Source of the DNA: Isoetes taiwanensis
Lineage: Eukaryota; Streptophyta; Lycopodiopsida; Isoetales; Isoetaceae
DNA length: 64,000 bases
NCBI GenBank assembly: GCA_021234155.1
Contig: JAJEKV010000237.1
Location: 124,001-188,000, forward strand
Direction: 5' to 3'
In this document: positions 1 to 11,863 of the stretch, piece after piece
Layout of the letters: every line of letters begins with the position of its first letter
Numbering within the stretch: position 1 is the stretch's first letter
The notes under the pieces: model-generated
The model's input: the letters and a program-made list of their open reading frames with translations, nothing else
Database searches by the model: none
Told to the model about the DNA's origin: nothing
Translations under genes and position numbers: made by a program

Positions 1-1215
1 CACTCAATGGCTTGTCAAAAAAATCATCATTCAAATGTGAAAAGATCTCCTATTGTTTGTTTGTTTGTTGCCACAGCCAATGAAATATAGTTAGAAACAT
101 GTAATCAAGCAAGAATGACCAGAAAATAAGAATGACCAGAATTGTCTTGCCAAAAGAGATTACCTTTGTAAATAGATTAATTGAAATCGGAGTCCTTGAT
201 GCATGCTTCACTTTGTCCTGGCACAACCCTGATGTTATCCGTGGCTCCATTGCATGTATTTGCCATATTCAATGTGCTTATTGTTTCTGCAAGAAGCAGG
301 TCTAAGAGACCATTCTGAGTGAGCACGTATGGTACTGTTGCTCCTGTAATTCAAGTGTGTTGATCGATCTTCATGTTTACATCACTGTGTTTGAAGATTC
401 AATGTATCTCATGAACCAATCTGCCCTTTCATTGACTGCATGATTGACTTGAGACATTAGTCTATAAACCATAGGCTGACATTGGCATTACTGTCATTGG
501 CATTTTACTATACTATTTGGACGAAGGATGCAGATTCATCCATGAAAATGCACAGATAAATGCACCGGATTTAGGGTGCCCGGGTTGTGCTACTTCAGGG
601 ACTCCTATGCATTGCGATTCCTCTGCTTCAGTGATACCGCTGCTTTGAAATCTGCTTCAAAATGCTTCTGATGAGGAACCCTCAAAATACAAAATCCGTT
701 TGCTTGCTTTTGCCGCTTGCTTGCTGGCTCTACCTTCCCTACAAACCTAAAAATCGTCTGCTCTCTGCTGCTGCCGGAATGTCAAATGTGGGTAACCAGT
801 TTAAATCTACTTCTTAATCTTCACCGACTCCCCTGCTTCATTGTGATCAGTGGCTCCTTTGCTCCAGCGACCTCTTAATCAAGGCGAACAGAAGATTCAA
901 GCACAGGGTTGGAAATGCCATGCCCACTGTAACGCCATAGACACGGCCCACCCAGCAAAGAGGGAACCCTGCGTTACCCACGGGCACCGCCCACACCCAA
1001 GAGAGAGAAAGTTGATGCCGGAAAATGGAGAGAAGAAAAAAAAAATGTTGGAAGAAGCGTTTTGGCCGGAAAACGCGTTTTTTTGCCGGAAAAAGCGTTA
1101 CATCCGGCGGCCGGAAAGCGCACATCCGGCGTGAGAGAGAAAGGGCAAAAACTTTTTAAGTAAGTATATAGGAATGAGTACTTGTGTTTAATTTTAATTT
1201 GATAACAAATAAGAA
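1..1215. other. Non-coding stretch, no gene recognised
   Basis: No open frame here has recognisable protein similarity or convincing splice structure. The GC-rich part near 1060-1140 repeats the motif gccggaaa several times next to cgcgtt or cacatccggcg, which makes it locally palindromic. It could be the edge of an old repeat. Nothing else is supported. Confidence 0.5.
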
Positions 1216-1216
1216 A

Positions 1217-1287
1217 GTGGATCACACGATGCGAATTTAGTGTGTCCCTTTTGTTTTGCATATGTATTATTCGCTTGGTGTGATCCA
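1217..1287. repeat. Short imperfect inverted repeat
   Basis: The left arm, tggatcacacgatgcgaat, is matched in reverse complement by attcgcttggtgtgatcca about 30 bases later. The AT-rich hairpin may be a tiny MITE remnant. No target-site duplication is obvious. Confidence 0.5.
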
Positions 1288-1940
1288 TCTTGAAAAAAAA
1301 ATAGCTTTCAAGTAAAAGGAAAGAAAGAAATATCTTATTTAAAGTGTAAAGTGTTAGTATATAAAGTGTTGGTTTATTAAAATACTATTTGTTTACGCTA
1401 AGTTGTAAGTTCAATATTTGTGTTTCTATTTACTTTTTTACAAAAGGATCACGGGGCAATTTCTTATATGCAATTACTTACAAGCATGAAGATTTCGCAT
1501 CATATGATCCTCTTTAAACAAGGATGGCTTTGACCTTCAATGTTCATAAATTTTATGAATGTTTGCATATAAGAATGTCACATATCATATTTTCTTAAAA
1601 AATGGTCATCAAATGGATAACTAGTCAAAGAGTTCTTCTACTACTTAAAGAGTTTCAAGACTCATTTTTGCTATAATTTAAATAGCAATAGATTTTTAAA
1701 GGAATCTATTGTTAAAAGTAGTCAAAGACTTCTTGTATTAGAGGTATCTAAACACAAACACCATAACCTTTGTACTTCAAGAATGTATAAACCCTTCGCA
1801 TTGCAAAGTATAGTCATTTATTAGCATCTTCACGGACATTTCCCCTTCCTTCGGGAGGCGGCTCATCTCAAGGGCGTATTCGATTAGAATGCCTTCATCC
1901 TCTCTCAATCTCTCACAATATCCTAGGAGGCCGAGTTAAG

Positions 1941-2315
1941 TCACCACAAAAATCGGACTAAACTTGAAACGTCCTGAAATGACGGTTTCTTGCCACTTAA
2001 CGGATCCAATGGATATAAACTGCCATCCGCCCAGATGTCGACACTTTTTGAGCCTGCAAGACACAACACGTCGAGGTCTAAGTTGTTATTTTTTAGACCT
2101 CCTTTTTTGCGATTGAAGACTGGAGCATATTCGTGAGTCAGTTGGATCCTTATCCACACATCATTTGGAGCTTCCATACTGCGTGGATCGCACGGCGCGA
2201 AATGAAGGTGTACAATTTGTATGCCCCAGCACAAATTCGCTTCGTGTGAGCCGAACGTCCGTAATAACCTCGTTTTTGAAATTTGCAACGTGCATATGGA
2301 AATTGAAAAGTCCAT
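1941..2315 (-). CDS. Unrecognised 124-codon open frame
   Basis: This open frame has fairly balanced composition and no low-complexity bias. I recognise no domain, signal peptide or membrane segment. Part of the DNA (about 2195-2400) resembles a second stretch at 2640-2735: both carry a run like attcaaattt followed by ggcgggaagc and tgtat. The frame may therefore lie inside a repeat rather than be a gene. A real gene is possible but weakly supported. Confidence 0.15.
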   Translation of the reverse strand: MDFSISICTLQISKTRLLRTFGSHEANLCWGIQIVHLHFAPCDPRSMEAPNDVWIRIQLTHEYAPVFNRKKGGLKNNNLDLDVLCLAGSKSVDIWADGSLYPLDPLSGKKPSFQDVSSLVRFLW

Positions 2316-2977
2316 TCTCCTACAATGTACAATCCATGCTTTTATACATTAAGCAAATTCAAATTTCGAATTGTAGGGGGCGGGAAGCCTGTATTGGGAT
2401 GAAGTAAAGATCATTAATCACGCCGGGTTCACATGGACGAACTAGAAGTCTTGGCTTAAAATTTCTTTGAACTTTAATGAGGCAAAAAATTCAGCAGCGT
2501 TTTGGAAAATCAGCCCCTTGCAAGATCCAACTTACGTAGGATGATGCAAATGCTGAATTTTTAATCGATCGACTCGCCCGAGAACTTCACGGGAGGGCCT
2601 AAACTTCTCCATATGAACCACCCATAAAGTAGCGCGTAATGGCGCCTCAAAATGAAAGTCGATACAAAGCTTCAACCTACACATTCAAATTTTGAAATGT
2701 GGAAGGCGGGAAGCTTGTATGGCCATGGCCTCTAAATGAAAAAATAAGCAAGAATCGGTGACACGCACGCTTGGTATCTGACAAACCAAGAGACACCGTC
2801 ATGAGTTGCCGGTATGCTATAATGCAAGTGGCTTTTTAGAAGCGCCACATGTTGCATCAGCCTGTCTGACAACCAACAGAATTAAATACATATGGCGCCA
2901 TGAATGCGCAATCCCCCTTATTCCGGGAGAATATTCCAAGTAAATCTGTAATGATGAGATTTTGGTATCCTAGGTGG

Positions 2978-3055
2978 CATGGGAAAAAAGGAGCGAAAAT
3001 ATGACGTGGAATGGCTGATAGGAGGCCATTTTTAGACCCCAAATCCGCCCTAATG
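2978..3055. mobile_element. One end of a MITE related to the one at 52631-53177
   Basis: This stretch ends in the same terminal motif as the right end of the MITE inside the second copia element (ccaaatccgccctaatg here, ccaaatctgccctaatg there). The inner bases, including aaaatatgac and tggaat, also match. The opposite terminus was not found nearby, so the copy looks truncated or its left end is too diverged to see. Confidence 0.6.
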
Positions 3056-3130
3056 AAAGGTATTCAAAAGAGGGTAAATTCTTAACTAATGTAAGCACAT
3101 GATTTACATTTGAGCATTGTTAATCCTGTT

Positions 3131-3255
3131 TAATGTAATTGTCAAAAATCAATACCATTTAGTTAGTTAGGCACCTGACAGTTAGGTTTTCCCGTTTTTA
3201 TATACCTCTTCAGTCTTTCCTTTTCCTTCATCAGCGCATCTTCATCTCCACGCTT
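3131..3255 (+). repeat. Dispersed repeat with promoter-like sequence (copy 1)
   Basis: This stretch matches 14421-14535 in order: taatgtaattgtcaaaa, then a cagttaggttttc block, a TATA-like ttttatatacc, a pyrimidine-rich run, and atcagcgcatcttcatctcc. Both copies are followed by CCCACC-rich DNA. TATA plus CT-rich leader plus conserved flanks suggests a duplicated promoter/leader or the R-U5 part of an old LTR. No gene is recognisable just downstream. Confidence 0.5.
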
Positions 3256-3609
3256 CTGGCTTTGATTCCCCACATCCCACCCACCCTCACTCTTACTGCT
3301 AGTCTGTTGGATTTTGTGAAAGGCCTTTGTGTCTTGGGCCTGTTTATAAACTTGATTAGTTAATCTAGCACGGGGCCAACATAAGCATGCTCAAGAGAGA
3401 TTGAAATGAGATCTTGGAGGAAATGACATATTTGGTCAAGGAACAAATTAAACCTTTTGCTCCTCAGCTACAAAATGTCATGTTTGAAGTAGCTGCAAAA
3501 GTTCATCTCATATGCAAAAATATGTAGCTTGAAAGATAACCACATTATCTTATATGTTTGTCTTGTAGTTATGTTGTTCTTTCATAATGTTGCCATGCAG
3601 TTGGCAGTC

Positions 3610-4200
3610 TTCGATAGGGAATAAATTACTAATCCCATATTTCATATTAGCCAAAATGGCTTTAGCAAAACTTTCCCGAAACTAATCCCAAACTATCTAT
3701 GATTCAGCTAAACTCTACAAATTTTTTCTCTCATCTGGCATTTAGCTAAACTAGCCTAAAATTCATCCAAAAAAATTCTATAGTATGGGCATGAAAAGTG
3801 TTAAGCTAAAGTCATTATACTTTTTCCCAAGTGTTTTCATTTACTTTAGATTTTCTTTGTGGAAACAGGTAAAGGAACCAGTTAGCTAGATCTCAATTTG
3901 TTCCATAAATGTTGGAAAACAAATTACTACTCATATATTTCTTATAGTCTAGAATTACTTTAGCTAAACTAGCTCAAACCTCATTCCATAATTTTCTATG
4001 GTTTAGCTAAACATTACAAATTTTCACTCTCTTACTTTCTAGTGTTTGGCTAAAGAGCTTGAAGGTTGGTGCCAGTGCAAAAAAAAATTACTAAAATTAA
4101 TATTTTTTCTTTTTTTTCCATTTTATTTTAGCCAACATTCTTAAAAAATGTGCTAAAATTTTGCCAAATAGCTAAATTTAGCTCTTAAATTATTCCATGG
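3610..4200. repeat. Degenerate repeats built on TTTAGCTAAAC
   Basis: Two diverged segments (about 3620-3790 and 3925-4075) share the order tttagctaaac, a cc(t/a)catt-like stretch, tctatggtttagctaaac, acaaatttt and ctctc. The palindromic core tttagctaaa recurs at least six times. This looks like an old duplicated AT-rich transposon remnant; the family is not recognised. Confidence 0.45.
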
Positions 4201-4890
4201 TCTCTGATTAATAATTAGCATGCTTTTTTGAAGTACAAGGGGTCTTTCAACTTTCCATACATTAGGATGTGATTTTATTTGTTTAGATTCTTGTCATTTT
4301 GTGCTTTGGTTTAAAAGATGACATTCTGGTCCTTTCTAAAGTTTTCTTAAGGTGGCACATAGATTGGAAGACACTTTGATTGAGCTCTGCCATGCATTTT
4401 TGAAGCACAGGTTTATGGCTAATGATACAACAATGTTATGGAATACAAAATGTGGCATTTCTATTACGCAAAAAAAGGAACTTTGTAACAACTTCAATGG
4501 TTTTGACTATCAAGATGTTAGCAGAGTGGGCTTTCATTCTTTGATTAGCAATGTTTCTGACTCATCTAGTAAATGGTAGACCAAACAAGTGCATAGTAAC
4601 CTCCAGATGTGAGGTTATCAAAGGTAAATCCACAGGCATCGTGGCAAAGCGAGGAGCTATGTTTATCGCAATTGGAAGGAATATATGCAAGATTAGTTCC
4701 GGAAGATTCATTTTGGAGTTGCGGCATAGGTATTTTCAATGTTTGTATAACAATGAAGTCATGACTCATGCAACACTGTCAATGTCGGAACAAGGCTGTA
4801 TTGGTAGAGCCAAATATTTATAGTTAAACCCACAAATAGTATATAAGGTTCGACCCTCAAATTTATATTTTCCTAGTGCTTATGGAATTT

Positions 4891-5293
4891 TGTAACGTTC
4901 CTTAACCACCCCGGCCTAACCCATTGCCAAAACATTCGGATGTTTATGGAAAATCCATCCCACCCAAGATCTACTCAAGCGGTCTTCCATGGGTCCGTTA
5001 CAATCTCTCTCATTAGAACTATGCTTGTCCTCGAGCATCACAAAACCATAGACCACACCATCCCATGGTACCGAAGACCAAACCAAGACCATACCATCCA
5101 ACAGTATCCAACTCATACATGTTCCCATGGAGACTCGAACTCGAGCCCTGCTCTGATACCAAATGTAACGTTCCTTAACCACCTCGCTCTAACCAACTGG
5201 CCAAAACATCCAGATGTTTATGGGAAATCCATCCCACCTTCTTATGATGGTATTAGGAAATGCATACTAAGAGCTACTCGGGCGGTCTCTCCA
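4891..5293 (-). mobile_element. TRIM-like miniature LTR retroelement
   Basis: Two direct repeats (4891-4989 and 5164-5293) both start tgtaacgttccttaaccacc and share the block atgtttatgg.aaatccatcccacc. The second has about 30 extra bases before gcggtct.tcca. Immediately inside the right repeat, two bases away, lies gctctgatacca (5150-5161), the complement of the initiator-Met primer binding site TGGTATCAGAGC. On the minus strand this gives LTR, 2-nt spacer, PBS, short interior, LTR. The interior is only about 170 bp and has no gag-pol, matching terminal-repeat retrotransposons in miniature. Repeats begin TG and end CA on the minus strand. No clear target-site duplication. Confidence 0.72.
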
Positions 5294-5726
5294 TTACCAA
5301 TTTTGACAAGTGGTGAGTGTTTTAAGAAGGTGTTTAGGCTTAACCCATCTTTTATCTAGAAGTTTGGAAACGTTCAAGCGAAAACAACAGCCCCTTTTGC
5401 AAGATATGAGTGTAGAAACAATAGTTTGAACTGCAGATAAGCTTGTGTGTGAATGGTAAAGTTATTTAAAGTCTGATGATCATCCTAGAGAATTGGAGAC
5501 CGACGAAATGTTATGAACACATTCTAGTGGTTAGCAAGTTATGAAAAGTCCACACTTTTAAAGAACCCATGGCATTAGAATTAGCTATTCTAATTGTTAT
5601 GCCAATCATGTACACCCTAAAATTTAGAACGCTACTCTATCTATTTCTAGTTAACTATGATTGGAGGAGGTTAAGGAATAAGATGATGCTAATTTAATGT
5701 GGTATGTTGCAGGAGCAAGAGGTAAG

Positions 5727-5990
5727 AATGGATGTGAGCCAACAATGGATAACGTCAATAATGGATGAGGAGACGAGAAAGAATGGATGTGAGCCAATAA
5801 TGGATGAAGTCAATAATGGATGAGGAGACGAGAATATATCTGATGATTTAAAAGGACATGGATGTGAGCCAACAATGGATAAAGTCAATAATGGATGAGG
5901 AGACGAGAAAGAATGGATGTGAGCCAATAAGGATGAAGTCAATAATGGATGAGGAGACGAGAATATATCTGATGATTTAAAAGGACATGG
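5727..5990. repeat. Minisatellite, about four units of 55-75 bp
   Basis: The unit consists of aatggatgtgagccaa, then aatggat.aagtcaataat, then ggatgaggagacgaga. It recurs at about 5727, 5783, 5858 and 5913; alternate units carry an insertion containing atctgatgatttaaaaggac. Open frames across it simply translate the repeat. Confidence 0.85.
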
Positions 5991-6438
5991 CTTGGAAGTA
6001 AGGAGGATCATTGGTGGCTTCTCAAAGATTGGCCCTGAGTTAGCATGATTTGTTAGGGGAGGAATTAGGGGCGGAGTCACGAGTCTTCTTCATATTTATT
6101 TCTTATGTAGAAGTGCTCTTCTGTGGTTGGGTGGTTTGAATAAACCTACCTCTTGTTGTGTATTTATTCTTTCAATAACTTTCTTGTCTCGAGTTCAACC
6201 AATTGTTTTTAATAGTGTTGAGATCAATTTGACTTCTGCACGAACGTCATGAGGTATTGCCAATAGCAAGCACAGGGGTATTTCCAACACTCATGATTTG
6301 GTTCAAAGTTACTGGAAAACTATGAGAATAATTTGTAGAAAAATGTCTGCATCAAAAAACAAAGAATTCCCCCGCAGTGGCACTAAGTATTTCAAAAAAG
6401 TCTTTTCAGCATATTAATATGGACTTTGTTGTTCCATG

Positions 6439-6808
6439 GAGCCAAAGATGGCTGCTCAGATAAGCATCAGGAACCTGCCCTGGAAGCAGCCAAGCAGGGT
6501 ATGGTCCTCCTCAAAAAACCGTGCTAATGCCCTGCATTTCACCAAAGGCAAAATAGGCAACATTGCTGTTATTGGTACCCCATGCTAAAGCTACCAGATC
6601 TACGATATGAAACTATGAAGGTAAGCATCCTTTTTTATTGCCTATGTTCCATATTTTGCATTTGCATCATCTGAAACATTCTTGGTGACCTCACTTCAGG
6701 TATCCCATGTAGATATGTATCACCATTTGATGCAGGGCCCTTGACGCATTGCAGAGCTATGCAGCTGCAGTTTATTCTCCAGGTTGCGCAGATGTTGCCT
6801 GTAGTTCA
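6439..6808 (+). pseudogene. GH3 beta-xylosidase-like gene fragment
   Basis: Translated piecewise, 6439-6520 gives the GH3 stretch DKHQEPALEAAKQGMVLLK, and the next reading-frame segment gives NRANAL then GNIAVIG. An intron with good borders (gtaagc at 6621, cttcag ending 6699) separates this from a second exon reading IPCRYVSPFDA and, after a frameshift, SYAAAVYSPGCADVAC, followed by another GT donor. These match in order the central region of plant cell-wall beta-D-xylosidases. At least three frameshifts and in-frame stops are present, and the rest of a roughly 770-residue gene is absent. Retention of the intron argues for a decayed genomic duplicate rather than a retrocopy. Confidence 0.82.
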
Positions 6809-7097
6809 GGTAATCTCATTGGGGGTGCAAAATCACCAGTGATTCTTTGATTCGTCTAAGATGTACATGTGATTTGATTCTAACACTATATTAGAACAGG
6901 AGGCTTATGTTCCATTCTACAATTATTTATAAGAGCACTGCAAAGAAGAGTTCAACCAGAAACTCTCAATCATAAATCCCGATTTAGGAATTGTTGGAAA
7001 TTATTCCATTTGTACCATTAAGAAAATGACAATATAGCCAACCATATTGTAAACCATTAAAAACAACTTAATTCTTCGTAAATTTCTAATGCTACTG

Positions 7098-10000
7098 CTA
7101 AACAAGTAGCTCTTCAGTTGCAATTGCCACAGATTTTGACGCTCCTGGAGAAGACGACAGTACCATCTCATGGCCAATGTTGCAGTGTTTTTTAGCAAGT
7201 TTTTGGAGTTGCTCTCTCATCCCATCAAGATGCGTATCCTCCATTAGATAACTGGCAGCCACTATAGCAACTTCCTCAGGTTCAATTTCACCTATTAATT
7301 CAGGGACCACCTTTTTGCCTGCCCACCTGTAAGAAAAGGATGCATCAGTCAACGCAGGTATGCTAATTTCCAGAGTATAAGTCTTACAACCTATTAGGCC
7401 ATGCAAAGTAATCGATGGAATGAATGACCGATGCATTAACCATGCGTGCAACCATATTTCCAAGCCATCCTGGAAAATTGGTCATCATACCCAAAATGCC
7501 ACCAGCTGCTCCTTTAAACGCCTTAAAAACGATACATTGTTAGAAACGACACACTTCAGTTAATTATGTTTTTACATATTTGCTAGCTCTAAGAATATAC
7601 GATAAAGCATGAGCGTGCCCTAAACCAAGTGGCAAAATACACGTCTCAAGGATCTAATAGTATAAAGCATGAACGTGCTCTAAGTCGAGTGGCAAAATAC
7701 ACGTATCAAGGATCATGGCTGTAGATCATATGGTAGAAGAGTTCAAGTGAAAATATGCAAATAATCGAATATATTTTAATTTTAAAATAGGAGTTGAAAG
7801 GGTTTACATCAAGAGCAAAAGTTGGAACAACTACAATCATAGGTATTGCCAGATTCCCGAGCTCAGCTGTGTTTGCACCCACCTGAAAACAAGAAAAAAC
7901 AACGTGCATGAGTCCTGCACTTTGAACATATCTAGTAGGGTTAGTCTTCAAATTCAGCACATATGCATAAAACATAGGCGCTAGGGATTTTTTTTATATT
8001 GCATCCATTCTGAAATTTGAAATACATGTCATCTTTGATATTGTCCCCATATGTATTGTATCTGTCCATTTTCTCTGTTTAAGAAGCTGCCATTCATATT
8101 GGCAAAAAGGCATAAACTATCAGCACAATACCCTGAAAAAAAACTGCACCTAGCACAAAAGCCTACCACGAAAGCCATACAATACTAGTAGGGATCTTAG
8201 CTACGATCTAACAGCAGCTGGAGAATAGTAGTGCCCTGCTCAGACAGATACTAGGAGGAATTACTCTAAAACTGGAAACTAACCAACAGTATATTAGAAA
8301 TGTGGAATGGCGAAAAGCTCATCAGATACCGTGGTCAAACATAAGGTACACCGCTTATACAGATGATATGGTGGAAATTGTTGAAGTATCTCGATTTGGA
8401 CACCATTATGCGTCACCAACATACCCTTGCATTGCTCCTTGGCTTCCAATTTACCATTAAGAACTTTGGGTTGTTGAACTACTCCACAACCCCAATTAAA
8501 TCGGGAAATAAATGGGTTGCAATTCGAATCAGCAAACTTAGCAAGCATCTCTAAACTGACAGTGGAAGCCATTGGCAGTAAGAACCGGACATTTCCATCC
8601 ATCCTAACTGAGACAATGCACATAATTCCAGAGTTAGTTGAGGAAAATGGAACCATAAACAGGACTATCACTAAAATACAAAGATAAAGCATTGCAAATG
8701 TGAATCCTTTGAAGTCTGCTATTAACAGAGTAGAGTTTTCTCTAGTATTTGGCAAATCATTACAAGCAGCAGCATTTAAGGCATTCTACAAATCCTCAGA
8801 AGACGAATGCATTCAGATAAATTTTCACAGAAAAATAATGTACATCTCCTGCATGCATCATAGGGAGGAAGACATCTTCCTGTTTCTGCCATTTTTGCAG
8901 AAAATGCCCCAATCAATGCCCAAACGTGTAGGGCCACGGCAGAAAGTGTTTATTACTTTACTAATGTGCTGTGCAGGCCTCTAAGCAATCAAATATTTTT
9001 TCTTATATGACATTTAAACACCTCTAATCTAGGGAGAATTTTTACCTTTGAAAGAGATCTTCAGCTACGGAAATAAAATAAGGGACGCCTATGCACAATT
9101 TTGCTGCCTGAAATGATGTAATCAAATAGATCAAGTAAAAAACTACACTAGATAGATGCAGAGTTATACACCATACCTTGGAACCAGGTAGGAGCCCAAC
9201 TAATGGCACCAATGTGCCTTGATTATTTGTGTCTTGTACTGTATTATACACTGAACAGGTGCTGTCTGGACTAGCAATTGCATCCAGAAAGAGGTCACCA
9301 ACAATTTTGCACTTCCTCCGTGCCCATTTAGGCAACCCTTGCAACAAGTAGTTGCTCCGAAGTAAATACATATCCATCAACCTGAAAGAGAAGAAAACTT
9401 AAGCTTGGGTACATCATAAACCAGCACCAACATTAGCCTTTCTAACAAGCTACTTGGTCTGCAAATTATATCAGATGTCTTCTTAATTATTGGCAGCTGA
9501 ATATGTTACAAGTACAATCAATGAATAAAATTGACTGCACAAACAACTGCAGCTCCCCTTGTTTATAACCGATAATATCAGTGCCATCCAATGAAACTTT
9601 AAAGCAAATGGCCATACATTGTCCTTTACATGCTTCATTAGCTAGGCTGTTAATGATCACCTTTTCAGTTCCTCGCATGGAATATTTCTAACTACTGCAT
9701 TACATCAATAAGTGGGGAAGAATATCCTTACCCTGGCCAGCGGACAGAACATTCAGCATATGCAATTGTCTTATAACCAAGCATTTTACCAATAGCCACC
9801 TGTGGCAAAACAATGACAAAGTTGGTAAGATATCCCTATTACTTGAGAAAGTTGAGGAACTTACGGTGTAAAATTGATCCCCACCAAGAAAGATGCATAT
9901 CCCCTTTTTATGCCAATTCCATTCTTTGGTCTTCCCAAAAAGGAGGAATTGCCAAAAACGTTCGGGCTCCTAACAATATTAGGTAGAGAATAAGAACAGA

Positions 10001-10837
10001 AGGCAGATAGGATTGATGCTATAAGCATACACCCCGACAACTCTCACATATTGATTTATTCATATTTCATACAATTGTCTGACTCCAAATTTGATGAATG
10101 TTTCCTTTTATTCGTACAGCATACGAAGGTGTACAGACTCTTTCCAGAGACATTTCCTCATTTAACACTGCCACCATTTAGTTTCTGTTGCTGATCCTGA
10201 GCCTATCCAACTACTATTGTTTCATGCATCAAAGTCATCAACTAACTGTCTAGTCTGCCTAGCTCGGCACTTGGAAATAAATTTCTACATTTGAATGCAT
10301 ACCAGACACCTATCAACTTCTTCAAATCTTTTAACAAGCTCCAGCTCCCCGCCAGAGGCATGAGGACAAGGTGTAAGCACAACCTGCTCAATTTACAAAA
10401 ATGTCATCACAGTCACTGGTCAAACAATGGGAAGAAATCAGAGATTAATATTAACTTACCGAAATACGAATATCGTAAACACTGTCCTGAAAATGTTCCC
10501 GTAAAGACCTAACAACTGGTCTTACCCACGTTGAAACCTCTCCTGGTCCATTTGACAAAATTACTATATCCACAGGCTGTCTGCTAAAACTCTTTTCTAG
10601 ATTTCCGTTTGAAAACAAATGCCATGGTTTACCAGCATGTCTACAAGGCACCAGCTTTCTGCAGCTGCCCTTTTTTTCCCCTTTTTTCCCAATGGAGATA
10701 TATGATGCTTTGAAGTTTTGACGGAATGAAGAGGACAGATGGAATGAGAAAAACCAATTTTTAGGTGTTGATCCAGCATGAAAAACAGAAGAAATTGCAG
10801 ATCGTGTTTGAATAGGGCTCACCGGAGTAGCATCCAT
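7098..10837 (-). CDS. Plastid-targeted LpxB-related glycosyltransferase-like protein
   Basis: Ten exons join cleanly with GT-AG borders and consistent phase: 10837-10460, 10383-10303, 9969-9865, 9799-9732, 9381-9177, 9107-9046, 8603-8330, 7882-7808, 7521-7391, 7326-7098, giving 535 aa. The first 85 or so residues are rich in Ser, Arg and Lys and poor in acids, as in a chloroplast transit peptide. The mature part opens with VDIVILSNGPGEVSTWV (about 89-105). It continues with TPCPHASGGEL (130-140), an LLPGSK turn (274-279), a VGANTAEL substrate-loop-like motif (392-399) and NRWAGKKVVPEL near the C-terminus. This motif order is that of the cyanobacterial lipid-A-disaccharide-synthase-related family, GT-B fold and distantly related to LpxB. 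The true acceptor is unknown, and plastid origin by endosymbiotic transfer is inferred. No frame disruption is seen. Confidence 0.85.
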
Positions 10838-11081
10838 TCCATTAAAATCTAGGGGCTTTTGGGTTGTGTGTTTGGTTTGGCTTGAACCCTAGTTACGTAA
10901 AAAAACACTTAGATGCCCATCCGCCTATCAGACCATGCCACGTTGCAGTTCTCTTTATCAATGTAGAAATTTGTGAACATTTATTGAGTGTTTTCTGCCC
11001 AGCATTCCGTGAATTTTGCGCTTCTACCCAATATTCTCGCTCACACTATCTCCCCGCGATTGGGGTTATTAAATAAATTAA

Positions 11082-11175
11082 TGGAAACCCTTCCGGGGTT
11101 TTGTGTGGAAACCCTTCCGGATTTCCATTGAACCCCGGAAGGGTTTCCATATTAGAACCCCGGAAGGGTTTCCAC
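11082..11175. repeat. GGAAACCCTTCCGG repeat cluster (small)
   Basis: Four copies of the core ggaaacccttccgg, two in each orientation, lie within 95 bases and can fold into hairpins. The same core forms a larger cluster at 13199-13647, so the two clusters bracket the V-ATPase fragment. Confidence 0.85.
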
Positions 11176-11605
11176 TAAAAATAGAATTTTTTTGGGAAGA
11201 TATCCGCCATTCATGATAGAATTAAATTCTCAACACCGCTATTTTTGAGGAAGCTTCCCTATAATGTTCATAAATATCTGTCTAAAAGGTATGAAATCAC
11301 AGGAATCGGCCGAAAATATCCAAGATCCAGCCTTTTCCAGGGTCGAAAAGGGTCTTCCCTCAGATCCCTAAACCCTAGAAGCGAGACGAGCGACTTTGGC
11401 GCCCTGCTCCTCTTCCTGCGATGGCTCCGGCGATGGCTCCGATTTATGCAGCGACTCCATTCTTTCTATTCCCGACTCTGGCTGAGCAGAAAAAGAACAG
11501 AGATCTGCGGTCCTCTCGTTGCCCTGTTAGATCGGCGGGGATTGCAAATCCGGCAGATTATTTCCTCCTCTTGTCGGGCTAGTCTAGTTCAGATCTTGAT
11601 CCAAG

Positions 11606-11863
11606 ATGTCGGATGCTTTCAGCGGAGATGAAACTGCACCTTTTTTTGGCTTCATTGGTGCTGTCGCGGCCCTCGTTTTTTCATGTATGGGAGCCGCCTA
11701 TGGAACTGCTAAAAGTGGTGTTGGGGTAGCTTCAATGGGTGTAATGAGGCCAGAGCTTGTTATGAAGTCCATTGTGCCTGTCGTCATGGCTGGAGTCTTA
11801 GGTATATATGGTTTGATCATTGTTGTCATTATCAGCACAGGCATCAACTCCAAAGCAAAATCT
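11606..11863 (+). pseudogene. VHA-c: Truncated V-ATPase proteolipid subunit c, 5' half only
   Basis: The first 86 codons match the N-terminal half of plant vacuolar H+-ATPase 16-kDa proteolipid. After [19 protein letters not shown] comes TM1 (about 12-34), the [18 protein letters not shown] cytoplasmic loop, and TM2 (about 55-78) with [11 protein letters not shown]. Normally the protein is about 165 aa and continues with TM3 and TM4, the latter carrying the essential proton-binding glutamate. Here similarity stops after GINSKAKS and the frame runs into repeats of ttcccgactctgttc and tgtgcagcgac. No GT donor fits the usual exon end and no second exon is visible in the next 2 kb. The piece cannot make a functional rotor subunit. 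Its 5' leader (about 11390-11605) carries related ttctttctattcccgactctg and atgcagcgactcc motifs. Confidence 0.85.

Noticed and set aside
850-1288. Frames on both strands across the GC-rich ccggaaa region
   Set aside because: Mutually antisense frames over repeated motifs; neither has supporting features.
4352-4823. Two overlapping frames of 75 and 90 codons
   Set aside because: Coding-like in length but no recognised motif, and their overlap in different frames is not resolved by a plausible intron.
5694-6080. CRISPR-like spacing of repeats
   Set aside because: The sequence is eukaryotic, the repeats are contiguous minisatellite units and there are no unique spacers.
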